This document shows, piece by piece, positions 18,229 to 27,253 of a stretch of 64,000 bases of DNA (within the stretch, counting starts at the first letter, position 1; the number at the start of each line of letters is the position of its first letter). This DNA is from VRUE01 sp963796705. GTDB taxonomy: Bacteria > Actinomycetota > Thermoleophilia > Solirubrobacterales > 70-9. The stretch is from NCBI GenBank assembly GCA_963796705.1, contig CAWCMK010000008.1, positions 62,001-126,000 of the forward strand, given 5' to 3'. The notes under the pieces were generated by a model, which saw only the letters and a program-made list of their open reading frames with translations, did no database searches and was not told where the DNA came from. The translations under genes were made by a program, and so were the position numbers.

Positions 18229-18989
18229 CAGTGCCCCTCTGCGAGGATCAGGACGCTGGAGCCGACGTGGTCATCGGTGGGGCCGATCTCGAGGCGCTCG
18301 AGGAGCGAGAGCCCGACGCTGGCAGCCTCCGCGACGACGGTCTCGGCAGAGAGCAGCTTCAGGGGCACCTCGTCCAGCTCCTCGCCGAGCTCGCCGGCGG
18401 GGGAGACCGACTGGCGCAGGCGGCGGACGATGATCGTGTCGCCCTCGAGGCCGGCGTCGAGCGGCAGGCTGGAGTGGATCCAGCCCTCGCTCTCAAGCGT
18501 GTCGGGCAACGGCGGCGGCGCCTCCTCGATCAGCTCCGGCGGCATGCCGTCAACGATTGCAGCCGCGACCCGCCCGCCGGGTTGCAGGTGCGCCCGGGCG
18601 CAGCGCAGGCAGGCGCGGCGTTCCTCGGCGCCGCCCAGGACCTGCAGGAACTGCATCGGCGCCAGCACCGCCGCGAAGCGCCGGCCGAGGTCGAAGTCAC
18701 GCGCGTCGGCGACCCGTGCCGCCGCCGGCAGGTCGCTGGCGGCGGCGCGCTGGTTGAGCGCCGCGGCCAGCTCGGCGTCGAGCTCGAGGCCGAGCACCTC
18801 GTGACCGGCCCGCGCCAGGTGAAGCGCCACCCGGCCGACGCCGCAGCCGAGATCAACCAGCGGCCCCCGGGCCGCGCTCGCGAGCTCCTCCCAGAGCCCC
18901 AGATCGGCGCTGTAGGGGCCGCACTCGATGTCCTGCCAGATCACCGAGAGGTTGCGCCGCGCGGCGGCTCGGGTCTCCCTGGGGCTCAC
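18228..18989 (-). CDS. SAM-dependent methyltransferase between murT and gatD
   Basis: A 253-residue class I methyltransferase. Motif I is LVDLGCGVGRVALHLA, the acidic end of strand 2 is LGLELDAE, and ADARDFDL follows. The N-terminal WQDIECGPYSADLGLW segment resembles small-molecule methyltransferases. GTG start at 18989 overlaps the murT stop, and its own stop overlaps the gatD ATG. It is thus locked between the two subunits of the lipid II amidating enzyme. A role in modifying a wall precursor or lipid is an inference from position only. Confidence 0.82.
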   Translation of the reverse strand: MSPRETRAAARRNLSVIWQDIECGPYSADLGLWEELASAARGPLVDLGCGVGRVALHLARAGHEVLGLELDAELAAALNQRAAASDLPAAARVADARDFDLGRRFAAVLAPMQFLQVLGGAEERRACLRCARAHLQPGGRVAAAIVDGMPPELIEEAPPPLPDTLESEGWIHSSLPLDAGLEGDTIIVRRLRQSVSPAGELGEELDEVPLKLLSAETVVAEAASVGLSLLERLEIGPTDDHVGSSVLILAEGH

Positions 18990-20380
18990 TCCCAGAACTC
19001 CTTCGCAAGCCCGCGGGAGGAGAGCAGGCGGCGCAGTTCGATCAGCGCCGTGTAGGTCGGCAGCGCGAAGAGGCGGGTCCCGGCGGCCTCAAGGGCGGCG
19101 TCCAGGGATCGCTCGATCGCCGGCTCGACGCTGATCCGCTCGGCCGGCCAGCCCGCGTAGCGCAGGCGCAGCGCCATCTCCGGGGCCCGGGTGCCGGCGC
19201 AGGTGACGCGCCGCACCGAGTCGGCAAGCAGCTCGAAGTCCGCATCCCAGACCCAGGAGACGTCGCGACCGTCGGCGATCCGGTCATTCAGCGCGATCCA
19301 GATCTCAAGCGCCTCGCTCTCGGCCTCAAGCCGCAGGGTGCGCAGCACCTCGTTGGCGCCCGCCGGGTTCTTGATCAGCAGGATCGAGAGGGCGGTGCCG
19401 GCGACATCGATCGTCTCGACGCGCCCGAAGGCCGCCCGAACGTCGCCCAGCGCGGCGGCGATCTGGGGAACCTCGACCCCGAGCTCAAGACCGGCGGCGA
19501 TCGCCGCCAGCGCGTTGTAGACGTTGTAGAGGCCGGCCAGCGGCAGCTCCAGCTCGAAACTGCCGCCCGGGTGGCGCACGCTGAGGTGTGAGCCGCTCAT
19601 CCCGCGCAGCTCGATCTCAGTTGCGGCGACGTCGGGGGAGGGTCGCTTGGCGCCACAGTTGGGGCAGGAGTAGTGACCCAGGTGCCCGACGAAGGCCAGC
19701 TCGTAGGAGTAGGGGTGCCCGCAGCGGCGGCAGTGCTTTGCATCGGAGGCGTGCTGGAGCTCGGCCAGCGCCTGGGAGGGGTCATCGATGCCGAAGTAGA
19801 GGACCCCCGCCCGGCGCTGCTCTGAGGCGTCGCGACCGAGGTCGGCGATCAGCGGGTCATCGGCGTTTAAGACGAAGCGCGTGCGCTCGGCCCGGGCCGC
19901 GACCAGGGCCGCCCACTCATCGGCGAGCGCCTCGATCTCGCCGTAGCGGTCGAGTTGGTCACGAAAGAGGTTCCCGAGTACGATCAGCGAGGGATCAAGC
20001 GCCGCCGCGACCTCGGGAAGCCAGGCCTCATCCACCTCGAAGAGGCCCTCCTCGCCGCGCTGCTCAAGGAGCGCCGTCGCGACCCCCCAGGTCATGTTGG
20101 AGCCGGCGTGGTTGTGGATCGGGTCCCGGCCGGCGCCGGCGAGGATCGCGGCGAGCATCCCGGCGGTGGTCGTCTTGCCATTGGTGGCGCTGATGATCGT
20201 CGTCCCGCCCCGCAGGCCGGCACCGAGCAGCGCGATCGCCTCGGGCTCAAGGCGCAGCAGCACCCGTCCGGGCAGCGTCGTTCCACCGCCGCGCCCGCTG
20301 GCCCGGCTGGCGGCGCCGATCGCCCTGGCCGCAGCCCGCTTGGCGCCGAACAGGGCACCGTTGGCGCGAACGCTGCTCAA
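18986..20380 (-). CDS. murT: Lipid II isoglutaminyl synthase, ligase subunit MurT
   Basis: A 464-residue Mur-ligase-family protein. The ATP P-loop is SATNGKTTT (64–72). A MurT-specific zinc ribbon (CRRCGHPYSYE … CPNCGAKRPS) interrupts the central domain, and the C-terminal DUF1727-like domain contains WVWDADFE. With GatD it amidates the alpha-carboxyl of D-Glu in lipid II. The start is TTG at 20380, overlapping the stop of the upstream lipid kinase. The family usually has murT and gatD adjacent; here a methyltransferase gene intervenes. Confidence 0.9.
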   Translation of the reverse strand: MSSVRANGALFGAKRAAARAIGAASRASGRGGGTTLPGRVLLRLEPEAIALLGAGLRGGTTIISATNGKTTTAGMLAAILAGAGRDPIHNHAGSNMTWGVATALLEQRGEEGLFEVDEAWLPEVAAALDPSLIVLGNLFRDQLDRYGEIEALADEWAALVAARAERTRFVLNADDPLIADLGRDASEQRRAGVLYFGIDDPSQALAELQHASDAKHCRRCGHPYSYELAFVGHLGHYSCPNCGAKRPSPDVAATEIELRGMSGSHLSVRHPGGSFELELPLAGLYNVYNALAAIAAGLELGVEVPQIAAALGDVRAAFGRVETIDVAGTALSILLIKNPAGANEVLRTLRLEAESEALEIWIALNDRIADGRDVSWVWDADFELLADSVRRVTCAGTRAPEMALRLRYAGWPAERISVEPAIERSLDAALEAAGTRLFALPTYTALIELRRLLSSRGLAKEFWE

Positions 20381-21291
20381 GCCGCGGTCCGGGCCGGGAC
20401 GATCACGCTCAGGGCTCGCGGCAGGACGCGCAGCTTCGCGGGCAACTCGGCGATGTGCTCGCCGTCGGCGTAGACGGGGAACGGGCTGCTGGCGGTCAGC
20501 TCGAGGTGGCGGGCGCGGAAAACCTGAACCTCGTCCTCCTCGACGTGGCTGCCCTTGAACACCTTCGGGAGGTTAGCCAGGAAGCGCAGCTTGCCGACCT
20601 CGCCGACCGCAACGATGTCAAAGACGCCGTCGTCTAGCTCGGCGTCGGGGGCGATGAACATCCCGCCCCCGAAGGCGCGGTTGTTGGCGACCGAGACCGA
20701 GTAGCCGGTGAAGCGGTAGCGCTCCTGATCGACGCGGACCGTGAACCGGGCGGGCTTCCAGCGCACCAGGGTGCGCAGCGCCGCGAGGGCATAGACCAGG
20801 TTGCCGCGCAGAAAGCGGGTTTCGTTGGCGAGGCGATTAGCTTCGGAGTCAAAGCCGACGCTGACGATGCCGAGAAAGCGGGCGCCGTTCACCTCGCCGA
20901 CGTCGATCCGCCGGGCCTCACCGGCGCCGAGCAGTGCGACCGCGCCCTCGGGGTCCCCGGGGATGCCGAGGACACGCGCGAGATCGTTGCCACGCCCCCC
21001 TGGGATGATCCCGAGCGGGGTCTCTGAGCCCGCCATCGCGCCACCGACGGCGCCGATCAGCCCGTCGCCGCTCATCACCACCGGCAGCTCACCGGCCTCG
21101 ATCGCGCCGAGGGCCTGGCGGACGCCGTGCTCGATGCTCTCGGTCCGCTGCACGCGGAAGGCGGCGCGGCGTGCATCGAGGGCCTGCTCGACCCGCGGCA
21201 GCAGCCGCTTGGTCCGACCCCCGCCCGAGGAGGGATTGACCAGGATCGCCAGCGGCATATCCGGCTCGAGGGGTGCTCGCTCCTCGCTCAT
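20377..21291 (-). CDS. Diacylglycerol/sphingosine-kinase-family lipid kinase
   Basis: A 304-residue protein of the DagK/LCB5/YegS family. It has ILVNPSSGGG at the N-terminus and the nucleotide motif VMSGDGLIGAV, the SGDG variant seen in sphingosine-kinase-like members rather than GGDGT. PGGRGNDLAR, SVGFDSEAN and the C-terminal YADGEHI strand follow. It probably phosphorylates diacylglycerol or another lipid, recycling products of wall polymer synthesis. ATG start at 21291 overlaps the stop of the upstream methyltransferase. Confidence 0.88.
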   Translation of the reverse strand: MSEERAPLEPDMPLAILVNPSSGGGRTKRLLPRVEQALDARRAAFRVQRTESIEHGVRQALGAIEAGELPVVMSGDGLIGAVGGAMAGSETPLGIIPGGRGNDLARVLGIPGDPEGAVALLGAGEARRIDVGEVNGARFLGIVSVGFDSEANRLANETRFLRGNLVYALAALRTLVRWKPARFTVRVDQERYRFTGYSVSVANNRAFGGGMFIAPDAELDDGVFDIVAVGEVGKLRFLANLPKVFKGSHVEEDEVQVFRARHLELTASSPFPVYADGEHIAELPAKLRVLPRALSVIVPARTAA

Positions 21292-21836
21292 CTCAGTCGG
21301 GCGACGATATAGGTGCCGCCGCCGGCCCCGCCGCTCAAAAGCTGCGTGAACCCGAGCCTGCGAAAGCGGCGCTCAGAGCGCCGCCGGCGCAGCTCCAGGG
21401 GGTCGCGGGGGCGCCGGGCATGGAAGCTGATCAGCTCGCCCCCGGGGCGCAGCACCCGTGCGATCTCGGCGCTCGGGGGCCCGTCGTACACGACGAGGTC
21501 GAAATGCTCGTCGGGGAAGGGCAGCGAGCCGGGATCCCCCGGCTTAAAGGCGACCCGTCCCTCGGGGTCGAGCCCGACTCTAGCGGTGGCCGCCGCGACG
21601 CGTGCGGGGGACGCATCGACGCCGCGGATCCTGGCGCGGGGGAACTCGCGGGCCAAGAACAGGGTCCGCTCACCCTCACCGCAGGCGATCTCAAGGACCC
21701 GCTCGGGATCGCGGCGCACCTTAAGCGCCGCGGCGGCGAGCGCGACGAGCTCGGGGGAGGCCACGCGGCGATCATCGCAAAGATGCCATGACCAGAAATC
21801 CGTCCCCAACCAGGAGTAGGGACCTCCTGAGCTCAA
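21288..21836 (-). CDS. SAM-dependent methyltransferase, first gene of the murT operon
   Basis: A 182-residue class I methyltransferase: motif I VLEIACGEGERTLFLA, GVDASPARV, then FDLVVYDGPP and VLRPGGELISF. The longest frame starts at TTG 21836. A strong AGGAGG (21828–21823 on this strand) lies just inside it, so translation may instead begin at the TTG at 21809. It heads the five-gene operon and overlaps the lipid kinase gene by 4 bp. Substrate unknown. Confidence 0.75.
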   Translation of the reverse strand: MSSGGPYSWLGTDFWSWHLCDDRRVASPELVALAAAALKVRRDPERVLEIACGEGERTLFLAREFPRARIRGVDASPARVAAATARVGLDPEGRVAFKPGDPGSLPFPDEHFDLVVYDGPPSAEIARVLRPGGELISFHARRPRDPLELRRRRSERRFRRLGFTQLLSGGAGGGTYIVARLR

Positions 21837-21887
21837 GCGCGGGGAACCGCGCTGATGTCAACAAGACGGAGCTTGAGGAGGCCCCGA

Positions 21888-21998
21888 ATGACGATCGTAC
21901 TGATGGGAGTTGACCAACACCGAGCGCAGATCACCGCCGAGTGGCTCGACACGTCGCAGCAGCTATATATCCACACTCGCCGTGCCAGAACGCGCTGA
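21888..21998 (+). pseudogene. Truncated IS110-family transposase (5' end only)
   Basis: A GAGGAGG site leads into an ATG and 36 codons. The first 23 residues read like the start of IS110-family transposases: MTIVLMGVDQHRAQITAEW, including the first Asp of the DEDD catalytic site (D9). Similarity ends near codon 24 and a stop follows at 21996. Only the very 5' end of the element survives; the rest was lost before the Fn3 gene at 22095. Confidence 0.7.
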
Positions 21999-22094
21999 GT
22001 TTCGCGCAGTGCGAGTGCAGGCCTCGCCAGCAACGGAGCGGATGTTTCCGCTACCTTTCACTAACCCTCTTAGCCCAGGTGGGATCGGGGAGCA

Positions 22095-23495
22095 TTGACC
22101 AGACTGAGGCACAACGTTGTGAGGCTGGCCGTCCTGGTCACCCTCGCCTTCGCTTCGCTCGGCGTCGCGAGCGCCGCCGCCTCGCCTCCGACGATCGAAT
22201 CCGAGTCGCTCTCCGACATCGCCGCAACCGACGCGACGCTTGAAGCGCAAATCAACCCCCACGGAGCTTCGGCCGGCGTCCTTTACCAGTTCCAATTGCT
22301 GCTCGACCCCGGCGAAGCCTCGAGCGAACTGGCGTGCCCGCCTTCGCCCCCGCCCGGCTACTCGACTTGCGTCGGCCCACAGGACCCGAGCGCGCTGCCG
22401 CTCGGATGGATCGCAGGCGATGAAGCTCAGACTGTCAGCCTCGATCTCGCGAGCGCCGGCGTCTTCCTTGAACCCGGGCGGACCTACTATTTCCGGGTCC
22501 TCGCGGCCGATCGCAAGCTCAGCGAAGACGCCGCCGAATGGGAAGCACCGGCCGTGCTCGGCGCCAGCGAACAGCTCTCGACGCCGGTTCAGGATCCGGC
22601 TCGGCCCTCGATCGAAAGCGAGTCGGTTTCCAACGTCACATCGAGGGGAGCGACGATCGCAGCGAAGATCGACCCGAACGGCCTCGCGACCGAATATCAG
22701 TTCTGGTTGATGTACCCGGTCTGCCAGAACCCTCCCGCTCAAGGCGGCGTCTGTGATGCGATCGCCATCCGCAAGGTCGGGGAAGGGAAGATCCCCGCCG
22801 GCTTCAGAGGCGAATTCGTGAGCACGACCCTGACCGACCTCCAGCCCGGCTATTCCTACACCTACTGGGCCCTGGCAACCAACTCGGCGGGCGAAACCGT
22901 CGGCGAGCACCGGGGCTTTACAGCGCAGTCCGCGCAGCCGCCCTCGATCGAAAGCGAGTCGGTTTCCGGCGTCACCGAAACTGATGCGACGCTCGAAGCG
23001 CAGATCAATACCGAGGGACTAGAGAGCAGCTACACCTTCTACATCGTCGAAGAAGGCCCGCCCTGCCTGAAGGCCGATCCTCCCTGCATGCTGATCCTCC
23101 AGAAGGCTCCGATCGCGCTGCCTGCCGGTAAGCTGCTCGGCTCCTTTCTCGGCCAGGGGGTCAGCGCCGACCTGAACAGCGCCGGAGTCAACCTCTCTCC
23201 GGGCGTGAGCTACGAATACTGGGTTACCGCAAGCAGTGCAGCCGGCACGACAGAAGGCACGGTGGAGAGCTTCACTGCGTTACCCAAGGCGGGCGTGGAA
23301 CCGCTCCAGGGAGAAGGTGAAGACTCCCCACTATCCACCTCACCATCGTCCATCGACGCGTCTCCAACTGCGGGACAAAATCCCGCTTTGCATCAGTATC
23401 AGCACCGCCACCTGCGACGGCACCGTCGAGGTCAGAAGAAGCACCGGAGCAACAAGCTTCGCAGTGACCCAGGCCATCTGAGGCGAGTCGGCTAG
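22095..23495 (+). CDS. Secreted protein with fibronectin type III-like repeats
   Basis: A 466-residue exported protein. A signal peptide (about 1–29, ASAAASPP) is followed by three Fn3-like modules, each starting with a variant of PSIESESVS.V…ATIEAQI and ending with G.SYTYW.…SAAGTTEG. Module boundaries are near residues 30, 165 and 277. The tail from about 425 is low-complexity and very basic (HRHLRRHRRGQKKHR), and may be the result of a late frameshift. The start is TTG at 22095. Glu codons are mostly GAA. It probably acts at the cell surface. Confidence 0.72.
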   Translation: MTRLRHNVVRLAVLVTLAFASLGVASAAASPPTIESESLSDIAATDATLEAQINPHGASAGVLYQFQLLLDPGEASSELACPPSPPPGYSTCVGPQDPSALPLGWIAGDEAQTVSLDLASAGVFLEPGRTYYFRVLAADRKLSEDAAEWEAPAVLGASEQLSTPVQDPARPSIESESVSNVTSRGATIAAKIDPNGLATEYQFWLMYPVCQNPPAQGGVCDAIAIRKVGEGKIPAGFRGEFVSTTLTDLQPGYSYTYWALATNSAGETVGEHRGFTAQSAQPPSIESESVSGVTETDATLEAQINTEGLESSYTFYIVEEGPPCLKADPPCMLILQKAPIALPAGKLLGSFLGQGVSADLNSAGVNLSPGVSYEYWVTASSAAGTTEGTVESFTALPKAGVEPLQGEGEDSPLSTSPSSIDASPTAGQNPALHQYQHRHLRRHRRGQKKHRSNKLRSDPGHLRRVG

Positions 23496-23679
23496 TCGTT
23501 CGGCGGGAGCCCTCCACCCAGTGCCACCCGATCGGCGATCCGCCTGGAGGACGGTGAGCAGTTCGACCTCGCTTCCGGATCCCCGAGCGGCTGGCCTCGC
23601 TTGCGCGTGCTCGTGGTTACTTCGACCCGTCGTGCCGCTCGGCGTGAGTGCTCTCTGAGCTCGCCCGGCAGCTCGTCGG

Positions 23680-24267
23680 TCACGCCGCCGCCGGCAGGGC
23701 CAGAGGCTCCAGCTCGCAAGCGGCCGAGAAACCCTGGGACTCGATCCCGAACGCGGCGTTGGTACGGGTGTAGAGGTTCGCCAGAGCGATGAACGCGGTG
23801 AGCTCCACCAGGGCAGAGGGGCCGAGCTGGTGAAGCAACCGCGCCGACAGCTCGTCGGTCACCGTGGGCGGCGTCACCGACATCGCCTCGGCGTACTCCA
23901 TGACGTCGCGCTCGAGCGCCGTGAAGACGCCCGATTCCCGCCAGCGCGGCACCTCCCGCGCCTTGACCTCGTCGAGTCCCTCGTTGTGGGCCTGGAAGTA
24001 GCCGAGGTCCAGGCAGAAGCTGCAGCCGACCAGGCTCGCCACCGCCATGTGGGCAAACGACTTCAGGTTCTCGTCGCACTGATCCCACTTCTGCGCCTTG
24101 CGACCGACGCCGAAGGAGAAGTTCAACACCTTGCGGTTATGCCACGTCACCTCGACCGGCTCTGGCACCTCGCCGAACATCTTGCGGGAAATCCGCTTGA
24201 CCATCGCCCCGTAGAGGCCGGTCAGCTCGGCCTTCGGGACCCGGGTGTTATCGGCTGTCTCTCTCAT
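23680..24267 (-). CDS. Carboxymuconolactone decarboxylase/AhpD-family protein
   Basis: A 195-residue all-helical CMD-family protein. The redox motif GCSFCLDLGYFQAH (C82, C85, H94) matches the AhpD-like CxxC…H site, so a peroxidase or alkylhydroperoxidase-type role is likely rather than decarboxylation. The Glu upstream in this fold is probably D67/E68. ATG start at 24267 has a good GGAGG upstream. It diverges from an ECF41-type sigma gene, and this pairing is a hallmark of ECF41 loci, where the sigma factor controls the CMD gene. Confidence 0.85.
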   Translation of the reverse strand: MRETADNTRVPKAELTGLYGAMVKRISRKMFGEVPEPVEVTWHNRKVLNFSFGVGRKAQKWDQCDENLKSFAHMAVASLVGCSFCLDLGYFQAHNEGLDEVKAREVPRWRESGVFTALERDVMEYAEAMSVTPPTVTDELSARLLHQLGPSALVELTAFIALANLYTRTNAAFGIESQGFSAACELEPLALPAAA

Positions 24268-24278
24268 TTCCGCCTCCT

Positions 24279-24305
24279 TGTCACGGATCGCTGATTTCGG
24301 GGGTC
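24279..24305 (+). promoter_or_regulatory. Candidate ECF41-type promoter
   Basis: TGTCACG (24279–24285) is followed after 16 bp by GGTC (24302–24305). This is close to the bipartite TGTCACA…CGTC signature I recall for ECF41 sigma factors. It points toward the sigma gene, suggesting autoregulation. No equally good copy faces the CMD gene. Confidence 0.45.
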
Positions 24306-24334
24306 AACGGGTAGACCCCACAAGAGCACCGGAT

Positions 24335-25219
24335 GTGACCGAGATCCAGGAAACAGATTGGCTGGCGGAGCGCTTCGAGGAGCACCGGGGTCATCTGCGG
24401 GCTGTCGCCTACCGGATCCTCGGGTCCCTCAGTGAGGCTGACGATGCGGTCCAGGAGGCGTGGCTTCGCCTCAGCCGCTCGGACACGAGCGCGGTAGAGA
24501 ATCTCGGCGGGTGGCTGACAACGGTCGTTGGGCGCGTCTCTTTGAACATGCTGCGCTCGCGCGCGCGGCGACGCGAGGAGTCAATGAGCATCCGCTTTCC
24601 CGATCCGATTGTCGATCCTGCGGATGGCACCGATCCCGAGCACGAGGCGCTCCTGGCCGACTCCGTCGGGCTCGCGTTGCTGGTCGTCATCGAGACGCTC
24701 TCGCCGGGCGAGCGACTGGCTTTCGTGCTGCACGACATCTTCGGGGTCCCGTTCGATGAGATTGCGCCGATCGTCGACCGCACGCCGGAGGCGACACGCC
24801 AGCTGGCGAGCCGCGCCCGGCGACGGCTGCAGGGCGAGCGGACGGTTCCCGACCCCGACCTCGAGCGCCAGCGCGAGGTGGTCGATGCGTTCCTTGCCGC
24901 AGCGCGCGAAGGCAACTACGATGCGCTCCTCGCCGTGCTCGACCCCGATGTGGTGCTGCGCGCTGACTACGGTGGCGGTGTGAGGCGCGAGCTACGTGGC
25001 GCTGAGGCGGTCGCGAGCCAGGCCAAGGCCTATTCGCGGATGGACCTTGTGGTCCACCCGGCACTGATCAACGGCGCCGTCGGCGCGGTCACGACGCGCG
25101 ACGGTCACCCGTTCTCGGTCGCCGCCGTCACGGTGCTCGACGGCAAGATCGTCGAGATGGACTTCCTGGCCGATCCCGAGCGTCTCGCCGAGCTCGACCT
25201 GACGGTGCTCCGTGACTGA
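24335..25219 (+). CDS. ECF41-like RNA polymerase sigma factor (SigJ type) with SnoaL-like tail
   Basis: A 294-residue sigma-70-family factor. Region 2 (YRILGSLSEADDAVQEAWLRLS) lies at about 20–80 and region 4 (GERLAFVLHDIFGVPFDEIA…RQLASRARRR) at about 125–175. A C-terminal SnoaL-like domain follows (DAFLAAAREGNYDALLAVLDPDVVLRAD), as in ECF41 factors, where the tail replaces an anti-sigma factor. The LADPERLAEL segment near the end corresponds to the NPDKL-type motif. GTG at 24335 is chosen because it follows the candidate promoter and matches the family N-terminus. It is divergent from the CMD-family gene it likely regulates. Confidence 0.87.
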   Translation: MTEIQETDWLAERFEEHRGHLRAVAYRILGSLSEADDAVQEAWLRLSRSDTSAVENLGGWLTTVVGRVSLNMLRSRARRREESMSIRFPDPIVDPADGTDPEHEALLADSVGLALLVVIETLSPGERLAFVLHDIFGVPFDEIAPIVDRTPEATRQLASRARRRLQGERTVPDPDLERQREVVDAFLAAAREGNYDALLAVLDPDVVLRADYGGGVRRELRGAEAVASQAKAYSRMDLVVHPALINGAVGAVTTRDGHPFSVAAVTVLDGKIVEMDFLADPERLAELDLTVLRD

Positions 25220-25479
25220 GGCTGCGGTTCAAGCTCGAAGCGAAGACCGCCGCACAAGCAGCCCCGGCACCGGGGACGCATAGCGCCCGAGTCTCGGATG
25301 CCGGTCGCGCTCCCGATCTGCGCGAAGCGTGAACCTCCCGTCGGCCCGAGCCGCTAGCCCTTGTCGCCGCCCGACCGCCTGCGACTGCGGCGTGGCGAAA
25401 GCGGCACCCCAGGCGCATCGTCAGAATGCAGACACTCATTTAGGATGCACGCCCGGGTTCTCAACTAAGGGAGGTTCTG

Positions 25480-25968
25480 ATGTATCGCAGGCCCAATTTT
25501 ATGGCCGCGGTTCCGATCGCTGTGCTTCTGCTGGCCGCCGTGGTGGTCGCGGGCTGTGGGAGCAGCAGCTCGACGACCACGACGACGACGGCAGCGATCA
25601 GCAAGGCTGAATTCGTCGTCAAGGGCAACGCGATCTGCGCCGCTGGCGAAAAGGCCCAGGAAGCGAGATTTGAAGCCTTCGGCAAGAGCCATGGCCTGAA
25701 AAACATGGAACCGACGAAGGCGCAGAAAACCGAACTCGTGGAAACCGTCTTTGTGCCAAACGTCCAGCATCAGATCAACGCTGTCAAAGCCCTTGGTGCT
25801 CCCAGCGGCGAGGAACAGCAGGTTGAAGAAGCGCTTGAAACCTCCCAGCAGGCCCTGGAAAAGGCAGAAGCAAACCCGGAACTGTTCTTTGCCAAGCAAA
25901 GTCCGTTCCGTGAAGCCGGCCAACAGCTTCACGCGGTCGGCCTGACGAAGTGCGCACAAGGAACCTGA
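25480..25968 (+). CDS. Secreted lipoprotein, unknown function
   Basis: A 162-residue protein with a lipobox VVAGC, so C26 should be lipidated and the protein anchored on the outer membrane face. After a Ser/Thr linker (27–39) the rest is charged and helical (about 40–160), with heptad-like Ala/Glu/Lys patterning and two further cysteines. No known domain recognised. A clear AGGGAGG precedes the ATG. A terminator hairpin follows at 25991, so it is a single-gene unit. Confidence 0.7.
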   Translation: MYRRPNFMAAVPIAVLLLAAVVVAGCGSSSSTTTTTTAAISKAEFVVKGNAICAAGEKAQEARFEAFGKSHGLKNMEPTKAQKTELVETVFVPNVQHQINAVKALGAPSGEEQQVEEALETSQQALEKAEANPELFFAKQSPFREAGQQLHAVGLTKCAQGT

Positions 25969-25990
25969 GCCAGGCAACAGACGCAGGCAT

Positions 25991-26024
25991 GCAGAAGGGC
26001 GCCGCTGGGCGTCCTTCTGCTGTT
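25991..26024 (+). terminator. Rho-independent terminator after the lipoprotein gene
   Basis: Arms GCAGAAGGGCGCC (25991–26003) and GGCGTCCTTCTGC (26008–26020) pair over 13 bp with one G·U, around a short loop, followed by TGTTT. It lies 23 bp after the stop at 25968. Confidence 0.75.
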
Positions 26025-26254
26025 TGGGCACAGGTGGAACGCGAGCCGTTCGAGCGATTGCGCAATGTCCGGTGTTGGGTTTCCCCTCGCCTGGTCGCGG
26101 GCGCGTTGATCGCGAGTCGGGAGGACGAGGAGGAGCGTGACTGGCAATATGCAGCACGCAGCAGGCCGCAAACGCCGAACGACCCGCCTTGCAGTCCTGG
26201 CCGATCGTCGGGCGCGGGGATCGAACTGATCGGTCGGCTCCGAACGCCGATCCG

Positions 26255-27253
26255 TCAACCAGCCGAGATGCCAGTTTCAGCGGTGACCCGCGCCTGCCGC
26301 GAACGGGATGAGGGAGTGATCTTGCCGGAGGGCAGGGTGGGCCAGACGGCGAAGGCGAGCAGGACGAAAAGCGGCCCGATGTTGGGGTCCGTGGCGCTCC
26401 CCGTCGTCAGCCCTCCGAGACTCTGCCCGAGCATCCAGTAGATCAGCGAAAAAAGGACGCCGAGGATCAACGTCTCCCGTCGCCAACGGGTCCAGGCGCC
26501 GACGGCGAGGAGGAGCGAAACGGCGAGCAGGATCGCCGCGATCGTCTTGCCGTCTCCCTCAAGCGTCGTCGAGAGCGAGCGCTGAAGGCTGGAGAGCCAG
26601 GGCATCGAGTCCCCCGACGCTTCGAGCAGGATGCCGCTGATCGAGTACACGGGGCGCATCAGCACCTCGATCCAGAGCGCCACCGACAAGCCCCAGACCG
26701 CCGACCAGAGGGCGAGCCCGCCGCGCTCGCCGAGCAGGCCGGAGGCGGCGGGCGAGCGGCTGTCCCGTCTGTCGGCGGGCCAGACCAGCAGGCCGATTGC
26801 CGCGTAGAGGAGGACCGCGCCAGGGGCGCCGCTGAACGGCGAGCCCATGTTCATGAGCAGCATCCCAAAGCCCTCGCCGAACCACCAGACCACCACGGTC
26901 CAGCCGAAGGAGAGCGCCAGCGCAGGCTTGACGGTTGGCCGGTAGAGCAGGCCGAGGCCAATTGCGATTTGGATCAGGGCGAAGCTCGTGTTCCAGACGG
27001 TTAGATTGGAGGCGGCGATCTGGCCCGCCCAGTGAATCGAGTGCGCGACCCAGGTTGGCTGCATCGAGAGCATCGGTTCGACCGTTTGCGAGATGAATTC
27101 CCGGGAGTACATGTAGGACTGGAACTGCAGGATGCCGTCAAGCAGCCAGAGCAGGCCGAGGGCGATCTGGATGGCACGACGCGTGATCTTGGGGTTCAAC
27201 ACGCAGCCCCCCGGCGGGTCGGTGCCGATGGGCCCCGCAACCTCGCCGGACAT
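26255..27253 (-). CDS. Multi-pass membrane protein, unknown function
   Basis: A 332-residue protein with about eight hydrophobic helices: near residues 28–45, 68–85, 90–105, 112–130, 145–160, 180–200, 240–255 and 268–305. Repeated W/F-rich helices such as WTVVVWWFGEGFGMLL occur. The layout somewhat recalls DoxX-like or thiosulfate:quinone-oxidoreductase-type membrane proteins, but no signature motif is clear. ATG start at 27253. It is an isolated minus-strand gene in a block of accessory genes. Confidence 0.65.
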   Translation of the reverse strand: MSGEVAGPIGTDPPGGCVLNPKITRRAIQIALGLLWLLDGILQFQSYMYSREFISQTVEPMLSMQPTWVAHSIHWAGQIAASNLTVWNTSFALIQIAIGLGLLYRPTVKPALALSFGWTVVVWWFGEGFGMLLMNMGSPFSGAPGAVLLYAAIGLLVWPADRRDSRSPAASGLLGERGGLALWSAVWGLSVALWIEVLMRPVYSISGILLEASGDSMPWLSSLQRSLSTTLEGDGKTIAAILLAVSLLLAVGAWTRWRRETLILGVLFSLIYWMLGQSLGGLTTGSATDPNIGPLFVLLAFAVWPTLPSGKITPSSRSRQARVTAETGISAG

